Shown here one piece after another: positions 8,501 to 19,300 of a DNA stretch of 64,000 nt (positions are counted from its first letter, which is position 1; each line of letters begins with the position of its first letter). The DNA is from CAJXMH01 sp964001305 (lineage in GTDB: Bacteria > Bacteroidota > Bacteroidia > Flavobacteriales_E > Vicingaceae): the NCBI GenBank assembly GCA_964001305.1, contig CAXFAI010000007.1:96808-160807 (forward strand), read 5' to 3'. The notes under the pieces are model-generated. The model was not told the origin of the DNA. It did no database searches and worked only from the letters and a program-made list of their open reading frames with translations. Made by a program: the position numbers and the translations under genes.

Positions 8501-8935
8501 TTAATCTTCTATAATTTCTATTTTATTAATCTTATCTCCTTGTCTAATCTCATCAATAACATCAACGCCTTTCACTACTTTTCCAAAGCAAGTGTGGTTA
8601 CGGTCTAGGTGAGCAGTATTGGTGCGGCTGTGACAGATAAAAAACTGAGATCCACCCGTATTTCTACCGGCATGAGCCATACTTAATACCCCACGATCAT
8701 GGAATTGATTATCGCCGTCTAATTCACAATCAATTGAATACCCTGGTCCACCTGCACCTGTTCCATCAGGGCAACCACCTTGTACTACAAAGTTTGGAAT
8801 TACTCGGTGAAAAGTTAATCCATCATAATAACCATCCTTGGATAACTTGACAAAATTTTCTACTGTTTTAGGGGCATCGTCTTTATAAAACTCTATTTCC
8901 ATTTCCCCTTTTTCAGTGTTCATTATTGCTTTCAT
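8501..8935 (-). CDS. Peptidyl-prolyl cis-trans isomerase, cyclophilin type
   Basis: A 144-residue cyclophilin catalysing X-Pro bond isomerisation. Conserved catalytic and binding stretches are visible: FHRVIPNFVVQGGCPDGTG, GVLSMAHAGRNTGGSQFFI and HLDRNHTCFGKVVKG. There is no signal peptide, so it is cytoplasmic. The ATG at 8935 is chosen. An in-frame TTG at 8953 adds only six non-conserved residues. It is the first gene of a likely operon with the DUF3127 and YdjM-like genes. Confidence 0.93.
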   Translation of the reverse strand: MKAIMNTEKGEMEIEFYKDDAPKTVENFVKLSKDGYYDGLTFHRVIPNFVVQGGCPDGTGAGGPGYSIDCELDGDNQFHDRGVLSMAHAGRNTGGSQFFICHSRTNTAHLDRNHTCFGKVVKGVDVIDEIRQGDKINKIEIIED

Positions 8936-9009
8936 ATACTCTTTATTTTTCAACGAAATTAGTGATTCAAGAATGGATTAAAAAAAATTACTCCTGTAAT
9001 CAAACTCAC

Positions 9010-10932
9010 TTAGTTCAATATTTGATAAAATGATTCGCCTGAGAAAGAATCGTGAGCAATTAACTTTACATTTACCAACATGAAACTTGGAATTGTTGCA
9101 TTTTTAGATGCAATCAATTTATGAATGTTATTTTTTCTAAGGAATGATATATATATATCCTTTTGACTATAATCAGGATGTAGATTCGCATACCTAAGGA
9201 AATAACCATTACTTGTAGCTTTCTTACTTCTAATACAATTAATTTCGGTACTACAATCAATTGGTGTATATAAATCACCAATATTAATGGATTCTGCTGA
9301 CTTATTCATTAGAAATAAATAGCTTCCAAGTGGATAAACTGCATTGTATTTAGAGTGCATCTCCTTCATATCCTCTTCCCCTTTGAGACTTGCTATTAGC
9401 TCACCAAATTCTAGACTTTCATAAACCTTATTTAAATATTCTTGAGAGTGTTTAGCTCTTTTCAAGTTTTGAACGATATTATAATTCTGAAAATAGCTTC
9501 TATAGAATCCAAATAGCATTATTACTAAAAAAGAAAGAAGAAATATGGGTTTCCTTTCTGTATTTGAGTTTATGATCCATATTGTTGAAATAACCAATGT
9601 AATGTTCAAAGCAGGAATTGCTAGATTGTAAAATATTTGTGAAGAATTTAACTCTACAAATAATCCTGCCCAAACAAATAATGAAACCAAGCAATTAGTT
9701 GCTATAAATAGACCTCTGAACAGTTTTGTTCTATTAAAAAAAAAAGACTTATAATTAGAAAAAACGATAAAAAATAAGGGAGTGTATAAGACAAAGATTG
9801 AAAGTACACTTCCCAATAAAATATTTGTTTGAGTCCTAATATTCATTAAGCTTAAGGTGTCTTTCAACAACTTCATTGGTGAACTTATTTCTGCACCAGC
9901 CAAGCCTGGATTATCAGTTTTAAAAACAATATAAAAGGCAACAATTGAAATAAATATCAAAAGAGCTATAGAAATTAGTTTAAATGCCTCTTTTTTTGTG
10001 ACTAGCTTTAATCCTAACAACAAACCTATTCCAATTAGAACGGAAGGAATTATGGTAGGTAGGGTAATAATGTTTGCAACTGGCAAAAACAAAAGCCAGA
10101 TTAATGCTATCGTATAGTTTTTATTCTGTGCAAATAAAAATGCAATTAGAATAAATAAATAGAAATATGTGAGCTTTAATAATCGTGGATTATAGAAGTT
10201 AAAAGACAGATTATTAAACTTTGAAAAAACAGGTATACTCTCTTCAAATGGGAAATAAATTCCACCTATACCGGCTATTATTATTACTAAAATAACTTTC
10301 CACCATGACTTATCTTTGAATAAGCTAAAAAACCCAAGTAAAACTAAAGCTCCAAAAAATGGATAAATTATTAGTCTTAATGCCAAATATTCATTCAAAT
10401 TAAACAGTTTAGCACAAAGTGCTCCCCCCCATATATCAAAATAATGATATGCCTTTGGTCCATGGTAAAAGCTGTCTAATTCATTTAACTTATAAAATCC
10501 ATTTTCCTCACCAGTTTTTGATAAATATTTTGCAATCTTAGCATATAAAATACTATCATTATTTGCATACGTAATACCATCAAATCCATTTACTGAATGA
10601 ACTGAAAAGTATGCAAGAACGAAGCTAAAAATAGCAAAAGTTAGAAACCAGAGTAATTGTTTTATACTGCTAAGCTTAAATGCTACCTTTCTGCTTTTAG
10701 TAGAATTTAAACCTAAAAGAACAAGTAACATAAGGTAAATAAAGCTTATGCTTTTGAAAGAAGTCTGAAACAATGAAAATGCACTTATTATTAATACATA
10801 TCCGACTATTGCATTAATAACTATATTCTTACAATCAGAACTAAATTGTTCGAAGCGAAAAATGTAAGTGATTAACTTTCCTGATAATATGGTGAGGCAA
10901 ATAAATGCCAGAAAACAGATAAGAGCATACAT
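9010..10932 (-). CDS. Polytopic membrane protein, GT-C glycosyltransferase-like
   Basis: A 640-residue protein with about 12-13 predicted membrane helices. It carries an early extracytoplasmic loop with acidic residues (NGFDGITYANNDSILYAKIAKYLSKTG, about 113-139) and a soluble C-terminal domain from about 500. This layout resembles GT-C transferases that use polyprenyl-phosphate sugars on the periplasmic face. No family was recognised with certainty. Support is contextual: it follows a methyltransferase by 3 bases and a DPM1/GtrB-like glycosyltransferase two genes upstream. It could also be an O-antigen polymerase-type protein. Confidence 0.7.
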   Translation of the reverse strand: MYALICFLAFICLTILSGKLITYIFRFEQFSSDCKNIVINAIVGYVLIISAFSLFQTSFKSISFIYLMLLVLLGLNSTKSRKVAFKLSSIKQLLWFLTFAIFSFVLAYFSVHSVNGFDGITYANNDSILYAKIAKYLSKTGEENGFYKLNELDSFYHGPKAYHYFDIWGGALCAKLFNLNEYLALRLIIYPFFGALVLLGFFSLFKDKSWWKVILVIIIAGIGGIYFPFEESIPVFSKFNNLSFNFYNPRLLKLTYFYLFILIAFLFAQNKNYTIALIWLLFLPVANIITLPTIIPSVLIGIGLLLGLKLVTKKEAFKLISIALLIFISIVAFYIVFKTDNPGLAGAEISSPMKLLKDTLSLMNIRTQTNILLGSVLSIFVLYTPLFFIVFSNYKSFFFNRTKLFRGLFIATNCLVSLFVWAGLFVELNSSQIFYNLAIPALNITLVISTIWIINSNTERKPIFLLSFLVIMLFGFYRSYFQNYNIVQNLKRAKHSQEYLNKVYESLEFGELIASLKGEEDMKEMHSKYNAVYPLGSYLFLMNKSAESINIGDLYTPIDCSTEINCIRSKKATSNGYFLRYANLHPDYSQKDIYISFLRKNNIHKLIASKNATIPSFMLVNVKLIAHDSFSGESFYQILN

Positions 10933-10935
10933 TGC

Positions 10936-11700
10936 CTACTTAATTTTCCCAACTGCGATTACGGAAGTTCCTAAAAAAGGGGAATTCATTATTTTGTTTT
11001 CAAAAGCAAGCATTGCATTAAAAAGCTTATTTATAAAAGAAGAAGGGGGCTTAAAACCAGTTTCTATGACTTTCTTTTTGGATACAAATAACAATACAAA
11101 CTTTCTTAAAATGGCAATTGGTATCAGTGACAAGCCCCAATACTGAATTCTTACTTCTTCAATATTACACTGCTCAAATAAGTCTCTCAACATCTTTTTT
11201 GTATACCTTCTTTTATGTCCTGCAGCAACATCATATTTGCTAAAGAGAGAATTTAAAGCAGGCACATTAATCACTACATATCCTCCAGACTTGGAATAAG
11301 ACATACCGGTTTTTACAAAATCTACATCATCATCAATATGTTCAATAACATCCATTAAAATTATACCATCATACTGATTCAACAACTTACTTGGTTTATC
11401 ATAAATATTTAAACAATAGACCTTGCCTTTTTCATCTTTTATTTGTTCTAATGCAAACATGTTTAAATCACAACCATCTATAATTATATCTGAATTTGCT
11501 TCAAACTGATTAATTATAGCTCCATTTCCACAACCAATCTCAAAAAGCTTACTTTTTTTATTGGAAAATAATGGCTTACAATTTCTTATGGCTCTAAATC
11601 GTGATTTTATCCAAAAGTGTTTATTTGTTGCATGCACATACCAATCATCTGCCATGTCTACAACTTCTGGTTCAGATAAAATTTCAATTTTCTTATTCAT
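10936..11700 (-). CDS. Class I SAM-dependent methyltransferase
   Basis: A 254-residue methyltransferase with motif I as LFEIGCGNGAII near residues 51-62, a post-I acidic residue in IDGCDLNMFAL, and GIILMDVIEHIDDD as motif IV. These are typical of small-molecule or sugar O/N-methyltransferases. The start overlaps the stop of the upstream glycosyltransferase by 8 bases, indicating translational coupling, and the GT-C-like gene follows after 3 bases. It probably methylates the glycan or lipid-linked sugar made by its neighbours (inference). A basic/hydrophobic stretch near the C-terminus may touch the membrane. Confidence 0.85.
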   Translation of the reverse strand: MNKKIEILSEPEVVDMADDWYVHATNKHFWIKSRFRAIRNCKPLFSNKKSKLFEIGCGNGAIINQFEANSDIIIDGCDLNMFALEQIKDEKGKVYCLNIYDKPSKLLNQYDGIILMDVIEHIDDDVDFVKTGMSYSKSGGYVVINVPALNSLFSKYDVAAGHKRRYTKKMLRDLFEQCNIEEVRIQYWGLSLIPIAILRKFVLLFVSKKKVIETGFKPPSSFINKLFNAMLAFENKIMNSPFLGTSVIAVGKIK

Positions 11701-12643
11701 AATAAATTTTTGAATTTTTTATTTTCTTTTTAATCACATACAATGGTCTATTCTTTACCTGAAAAAATATTCTTTGAATATATTCCCCGATAATACCCAA
11801 TGATAATAGTTGCAAACCTCCAAATAAAATAATCATAAAAAGAAGTGCTGTAAACCCACTGGGAACATCATTATAAATGAACTTTCTAAGTATTACTACA
11901 ATTAGATAAATAAAAGATACTCCTATAAAACTCGCACCAGTAATTGTAAGCACTTTTATTGGTAAAGTGGTAAAGTTCATAATACCATTAAATGCTAATT
12001 CTAGTAATTTCTTAAATGTATAACTTGGTTCACCAGCAGCTCTTTTCTCACGTTCATATTCTAACCCAATCTGATTGAATCCTACCCAACTCCTTAATCC
12101 TCGTAAGTACCGCCCCTCTTCACGGTTTGAATTAATTGCCTTAGCTACCGAATCGGTAAACATGGCAAAATCTCCCGAATCTTTCGGCATTTTGAAGTTT
12201 GAAACTTGATTTAGAAATCGATAATATGTCTTATAAGCTGCTCTTTTTAAAAAACCTTCTTTTCTTTTCTTTCTTATTCCATAAACTACATCAAAGCCTT
12301 CCTTAATTTTCCTGTAAAAATCGAAAAACATTTCTGGTGGATCTTGTAAATCCGCATCTATTAGCATAATATACTTACCCTCTACATGATCAAGACCTGC
12401 AGATAATGCCTTCTGATGACCAAAATTTCGCGATAGAAATAGTCCTTTAAAGGATGAATTATTCAAACTTAAATGCTCAATTAAAACTGGTGAATTGTCT
12501 ATACTTCCATCATCAACTAGAATAAACTCACAAACTCCGTCAATTTTAGACTCTAAGGCAACTAATCTTTCAACTAATTGATTAAATACTTTTTCTTCAT
12601 TGTAAATTGGTATTACAAATGAAAATTCTGGACTAACTTCCAT
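11693..12643 (-). CDS. Polyprenyl-phosphate glycosyltransferase, DPM1/GtrB-like (GT2)
   Basis: A 316-residue enzyme that would transfer a sugar from a nucleotide to undecaprenyl phosphate. The GT-A domain has SFVIPIYNEE, LVDDGSIDNS and the DxD-type MLIDADLQDPPEM, then YLRGLRSWVGF and KRAAGEPSYTFKKL typical of DPM1-like members. Two C-terminal helices (about 230-295) anchor it. It is the first gene of the three-gene module. TTAATTTG lies exactly 4 bases before its ATG, a near-match to the -7 promoter element. Confidence 0.9.
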   Translation of the reverse strand: MEVSPEFSFVIPIYNEEKVFNQLVERLVALESKIDGVCEFILVDDGSIDNSPVLIEHLSLNNSSFKGLFLSRNFGHQKALSAGLDHVEGKYIMLIDADLQDPPEMFFDFYRKIKEGFDVVYGIRKKRKEGFLKRAAYKTYYRFLNQVSNFKMPKDSGDFAMFTDSVAKAINSNREEGRYLRGLRSWVGFNQIGLEYEREKRAAGEPSYTFKKLLELAFNGIMNFTTLPIKVLTITGASFIGVSFIYLIVVILRKFIYNDVPSGFTALLFMIILFGGLQLLSLGIIGEYIQRIFFQVKNRPLYVIKKKIKNSKIYYE

Positions 12644-12719
12644 GCTTCAAATTAAATCAAAGTCTTCTATAAATTGATTGCTGACTTTAGCTTTTTTTTA
12701 CATAAGTGAAAAGAGCAGT

Positions 12720-13301
12720 TTACTTAGAATATTCTTTTAAAAAATTGACTAGCTTTTTTACTGCTTTACCACGATGACCAATCTCATTTTTTTGCTCTAA
12801 AGTCATTTCTCCAAATGATAAATCATATCCTTTGGGCATAAAAATAGGATCATATCCAAATCCTTCATTCCCTCTTTTCTCTTTTAAAATTTCACCTATA
12901 CAAAGCCCTTCAAACAAGAATTCTTCTCCATTCAATATTAAAGCAATGGCGGTTCTAAATTGTGCTTCTCGTTGTTCATTTGAATTCAATTTAAATAACA
13001 CTTTATCCATATTTTTCTCAAAAGACTTTTCTTCTCCTGCATAGCGTGCTGAATACACTCCAGGCGCTCCATCTAAAGCCCTTATTTCCAACCCAGTATC
13101 ATCCGCAAAACAAGGAATTTTAAATCGTTCTGACACGAATCTTGCCTTTTGAAGTGCATTTCCTTCAAGAGTCTGTTGAGTTTCTTCTAATTCATCAAAA
13201 TAGTCTAAATCAGCTAGACTTAATAATTGGATGGATTCCGGCAACAAATTTTGAATCTCCTTTACTTTATTGGAGTTCTGGGTAGCGAAAACTAGTTTCA
13301 T
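12720..13301 (-). CDS. rdgB: Non-canonical purine NTP pyrophosphatase, RdgB/HAM1 family
   Basis: A 193-residue enzyme that hydrolyses dITP, ITP and XTP to monophosphates and keeps deaminated purines out of DNA and RNA. Hallmarks are ATQNSNKVKEI at the N-terminus, FADDTGLEIRALDGAPGVYSAR, GNEGFGYDPIF, and the C-terminal EKNEIGHRGKAVKKL-like block (here EQKNEIGHRGKAVKKL). The length is normal for the family. The ATG at 13301 lies 3 bases after the stop of the giant PKD protein, so it may be translated by read-on from that message. Confidence 0.96.
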   Translation of the reverse strand: MKLVFATQNSNKVKEIQNLLPESIQLLSLADLDYFDELEETQQTLEGNALQKARFVSERFKIPCFADDTGLEIRALDGAPGVYSARYAGEEKSFEKNMDKVLFKLNSNEQREAQFRTAIALILNGEEFLFEGLCIGEILKEKRGNEGFGYDPIFMPKGYDLSFGEMTLEQKNEIGHRGKAVKKLVNFLKEYSK

Positions 13302-13304
13302 TAT

Positions 13305-16300
13305 TTAATTTTTGATAAAATGGCCCACATAATCCGCTCCATTAAAAATAAAGCGATAGGTATACAAACCACTCTTTAAAAAGCTTATATCTTGTGAACC
13401 AAGATAAAGACCACTTTCTGAGATATTCATATCTTGATTAACAACACGTCTTCCAACTTGGTCAAAAACTTCAAACTTAAGCTGACCACCAAAAGGTAAC
13501 ACATACCTTAATGTTATTGCATCAGTTGCTGGGTTAGGATAAACCTCAAACTTCACTTCATTATTAAATGCCTTTTCGCACAATTCATTGTCATCATTCA
13601 ATGTAATCCCATTCAATCTCTCAATTTTCACACATACAAAATCTACCTTCTTTTCATTTCCTTGTAAAAAGGTAGAACTAAACTCGTATGCAGACCGTTC
13701 TCCTTTATATAGTGTTTTGATTGTTTGTTCAGTAAACTGAAAGTCATTATTTAATCGTGCAGTCAATTGCATTGTTTCAATCGTATTGTTTCCACTATTC
13801 ACCACTCTAGCTGCTACTTTTAATCTCCCATCAAAGGTCTCTGTCAAGAAAATATCTTCTAGCAAGGCATCTAATAAATAAGATGAAACATTTAAGGTTC
13901 TAAACGATGTATCTACACAACCGATTCCTGAAGTAGCCACTAGACTTAAATTATAATTGCCAACCGTATTATAAGTATAAGTTGGTACCTCAGCTAAGGA
14001 ACTATCACCATTTCCAAAGTGCCAAACATAAGAATTGGCGCCAATTGATGTGTTAGACACTCGTAGTTTATATGGTCGTCCACTTCCATTATTCAGTATA
14101 TTGAAACGCGAAGTTGGTTTCGGATTAACCTTTAACGTAACTACATTACTATCTAAACAACCAAATTCTGACTCTACTTTTTGCTTCAATCCATAGAAAC
14201 CATCGGTGTTTCTCAAAAAAGTAGGATTTTTATCAAATACGGTATCATTTGGCTCTAAAACCCAGGTATACTTTGAAATAGAATCAGCACTTGAACTATT
14301 ATCATAAATCGCAAAAGGAACATCTTCACAATAATCCTCTAATAAGAGACCAGCTACTGGATTTTCCCTCATTTGGAATGTATCTTGATGAAAACTAACA
14401 CACCCCTGATCAGTTATTTCTCTCAAGGTTACATATATCGTACCTGGGTCTACAAGCTGGATCACTGGGTTTTCATTCGAATTATCTTGGAATTTAATCA
14501 GATTTGTATTGAATGTCCAATAATGACTACTGATTTGACCTGCTGCTAAAACAGTTTCATTGGTAAAATAGGTAGAATCATTCAAACAATGACCAGTAAA
14601 TGAAAAATCAACATTTGGTGTAGCATTTACTTGCTGAAAACGCTGAATGGTATCTTTACATCCACGATCACTTTCTGTAATTAGGGTAATTAAATATTGA
14701 CCTAAAGTATCAAAAGAGTGAATCGGATTTCTTTGGGTTGAAGTATTATTAGCAGAGTTTGTATCTCCAAAATTCCATCGATAGGTTGAAATAAACCCAC
14801 TTTGAATACTTGTACTATCTCTAAAACTGGCATTTGATTTGGCACAAGACTTCTGTATACCAAACCAAGAATTTGGATTGGGATATACATAAATAACCTT
14901 AGAAGAAGTATCAGAACAACCGGTATTGGTTACTACTGTTAGTTGAGTTCTAAAAGAATCTACAACCCCATAGAAGTAATTAGGATTCTGCATAATACTT
15001 GTATCTCCATTACCAAAATCCCAATTCCATGCAACAATAGTTTCATTAGCTCTTGCTTGACTCAAATCACTAAACCGTACTGAATCTCTTACACAAAATT
15101 GATTCGCAACAAAGTCCACAATTGGGGCTGTACCCTTGACACTTATTTGAATTGTATCTGCAATTTCGCATAAACCATTTGTAACCGAAACACGATATTC
15201 TCCTGCATTTGATATAAGTTGAGTCGGCAAATTACTTCCTGCTGACCACACATAGGTTAATTGATTGTTTGGAACATTATATAAACCAATAGAATTACCA
15301 ATACACAAAGTAGTGTCTGGACCTAAGGTTGTTGTAAACAAACTAGAATCTATTGTTATTTGAATAGAGTCTGTAAAGTCACACGAAAATTGATCAGTAA
15401 CTGTTAAAGAATAGATTTGATCTTGATTTGCTATAATAGAATTAGTGACTTCACCTGTTGACCATAAATAATTGACATTTGAAAAATTAGAATCTGCTTC
15501 GAGTGTGTAAGGCAAATTGAAACAAACAATAGTATCAACTCCTAAATCAAATTGAGGATTGTTAATACTTATACTAAATGAATCTACACTTTGATTACTA
15601 AAACAATTTGAAACAGTTACATAGTATTTTCCTTCTTGTTTAAATGATGTTACATTGTTGGTGTCACCATTACTCCATTGATAGTTATAACTTGGATTAC
15701 CTGCATAAATACTTAAAGAATCTCCACTACAAATAGTAGTATCTTCAAATGTTAGATTTATGTTGTAGTCAAAAGTATTTGAGTCTATAAAAAGAGAATC
15801 AACATAAATACGATCAAAAATATCCGTTACTGTCACTTTATAAAGACCTGCACTATCGAAAATTAATTTAGAAGTAGTATCTCCCGTAGACCACAAAAAA
15901 TTGGTATAGCTTTCATTTTGAATGAGTATTGAATCAGGAAAGTTGCATACACTCTTGTTTTCACCAAGCTCCAATGGGGGAGCATATTTATCCATTAAAT
16001 AATTATCAATTTCACCAACAAGAGATTTATCTACATTTCCGTTTACAATTAAAAGCTCTGCTAAAGAACCGTTTAATTGATTAGCCAAAGAAATAATACC
16101 AGGGCGATAATTTGCATTTACGGAGTCATAATCAATACCATTTACAAAATTGTACAATGTATCTGCCAAACTAATTACAGATTGACTTGCATACTTATCT
16201 TTAACTACCGTTTTACCAGGTGAAAACAAACCGGCAAATGCTCTATGTCTTCCGGCATGAGGCCCCATTAGCCAATTCGTAGTTCCATCTATCAATCGTG

Positions 16301-19300
16301 CTCCCCTATTTGATTCCTCATTCCAATTATAAACTGCTGAAATTGAAAATTCACTTCCTGAAAGATCAATGGTGGTTGGAAAAATATCATCAATTTCGTC
16401 AAAATACACTACTCCATAATTATTAAGTGCATTTGGAATAAATCTAGGTTGTTTACTTGTGTCTTGTTGACTTAGTATTATGGAGTTCTTACTCTGATCT
16501 TCCCAAATACTAACTCTTGAATTTTGGATAGTTAAACCATTATCGCCATTTAGCCAAAGTACTATATTACTAATACTATCAGGACTAAGAACATTAAAGT
16601 AAGCGGTATCAGTGGTATCTACCGGAGTATTATTGAGTTCAGCAATAACTCTCCAAAACCACTTTCCTTGACCTAGATTATCTACGGAGACACTATTGAG
16701 TAATGTTTTTTCTTCTTTTGGATTAATCCAGCTTAAATCTCGTGATAGTTGAACATGATATTCTACATTAATGGTATCTATATAATTCCATTGAAACCAA
16801 ATATTTTGATTAAGTGTTTGATTGTAAACAGGACTTATTGTTGTAAAATCTGCTTCAGGAGGTGGTCTTAAACTTATTCTGACACTATCTTTATACTCTG
16901 AAATACAATTTGAATCAGAAACAATGGTCAAAGCTACTTCATAAGTTCCTGTTGTATCATATACATATTTTGGGTTATAAAATGTACTAGTTTGACCGTC
17001 TCCAAAGGACCAATTTGTAGACACGATATTTCCCGCTGCTATTGATGATAGATTTGTAAATCTAATTGTATCACCAAAGTACTTTCCTCTATAGGTAAAA
17101 TTAGAAATTGGTGATGAATTTACATTTACAGTATCGACAAGAGTATCTGAACAGTTTAGATTTGATGTACTGATTAAAGTAATTGGAAATTTCCCAAATT
17201 GAGGATATGAAAAATTAGGAGAAAATACATTAGATGTATCATCTTGGCGACTACTGACTCCAAAATCCCATAAGTAACTTGTTATTGCCCCACTTGAAAT
17301 CGAACTTGTATTGAGAATTGAAAAAGTATCTGATTGGCACAAACTGCCTACTGAAAAAGATGAAATAGGCATTGGATCAATAGAAACTGCCTTGGTAATC
17401 GAACCAATACAATTTGAATCATTTGTTACTTCAAGAGTAATGTTATAGATACCTGAAGTGTCAAATTTGAAGTTTGTATTTTGACTATTTGACGTATCTA
17501 ATTGATCTATAAACCAAGTCCAAGAATTTAAACTTACCCCACTTGTATCAACCGTAGCATCAATAAAATAAATAGAATCAATTAAGCAATTATTAATGAC
17601 TGAAAAATCCACTAGTGGTGCGGCACTTTTTAATTGTATTAAGACGCTATCTGAATTCGAGCAACCATTTTCATTAACAGTAACTGCATATTTACCACCA
17701 TTTGTTAACTCTATTGAAGGGGTAATCTCATTATTTGACCAAATATATGTAGCGGTATTGCTGGTAAAATTTAACAATCCAATCTCATTTCCAATACATA
17801 AAGCGGTATCTTCTCCTAAATCAATTCCAAACAAAGTTGAATCTACACTAATGTTAATTGTATCGTAATAACTACAGCCTAATGAATCTGTAACTTCTAG
17901 TTGATAAGATCCAGCGTTCTTAACTACAATGGAGTCTACTGTTTTGCCATTTGACCAGTTGTAACTATATTGAGGAGTTCTATAATTTGCTGCTTTAAGA
18001 ATTAGAGAATCATAGAAACAAAAAGTGGTATCAATACCCAAATTAAAAATGGGTTCGGTAAAATCTACATAAACTGTGTCAATTGAAACTTGATTAAGAC
18101 AATTAGTAACGGTAACTGAGTAATTATCAGTTGATGTAACAGACAGATAATTTAAAGTGCTTCCATCATTCCAATTATATTGATAGAGTTCACTTCCTCC
18201 ATACAATTGAATGGTATCACCAATGCAAAGAATGGTATCAGGAATTAGATTCACTTGATAGTTATTTAAATTTTGAGTTACTATAATAGAATCTACAGAT
18301 TGTCTGTCGAAAATATCTGTAATAGTCAGATAATACGTACCTGAATTGGTAATTTCTAAAAAGTCACTTGTAGAACCATCAGACCAAGTATAATTTATCG
18401 CATAATCTACTTCTGTTTTAATTGTATCAGGAAAAGTACAGATAACTCTATCAGCACCTAAATTTACTGGAGGTGCGTACTTATCCATAAGATATTTATC
18501 AATAAGCGCTCTTGTAGAATCACTTGTTTGCCCTCCAATCACAACCAACTCAGCAACACTTCCATTCATGCCATTTCCTCTTCCAAGTTCTAATGGATCT
18601 CCGGGTGGGTAAGACGCAAGTACTTTTCCAAAACTTGAAGCATTTACGAAGTTTTCAACTGTGTCCGAAATTGCTCTTACTGAATGTATAACAAATCTTT
18701 CAGGGGTTACACTCTTACCATTTGTAAATGTTCCAACAAATGCTCTATGAGTACCTGAGTGCGGGCCCATCAACCAATTGTTTGCTCCATCAATTACTCT
18801 TATTCCACTATTAGTTTGCTGATGGGTATTATAAACAACAGAAATTATAAAATTGTTATTTGTTAATCCAATAGGTAAATCAAACTTATCATTTGACGGG
18901 TCAAAATCTACTGCAGGAAATCCGTTAATTTGATTTTGAAGAAGAATTGGTCTCTGTGTTGCATTGGGTTGATTTACAACATAAGCAGAATCACTTTGAT
19001 CTTGCCAGGAAATTACTTCGTTACTAGCTCCTTCAACAATCCCTTGATCTGATTTTAACCAAATTAATAGTTCGTTAACTTCGGAAGGATTAAAAACTTG
19101 AAACTGAGAAGATGGCAAACTATCGATTTTCAAAGCATTACTAAAAGCAAAAACATCCCAGTAATAAGTGCCATTATCTAAAGCAACTAAATTAAAAATG
19201 TTGTCTTCTATCAAAGTATCTAAAATAGGGGTTGTATTTTTATGATGCTTATAAACTTTCAATTGATATTGAGTTGAATTTGTTTTTTTATTCCAACTCA

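Noticed and set aside
17596..17868. Plus-strand 90-codon open frame within the giant PKD gene
   Set aside because: It is antisense to well-supported repeat domains. The openness follows from the biased codon use of the Ser/Thr/Asp-rich protein.
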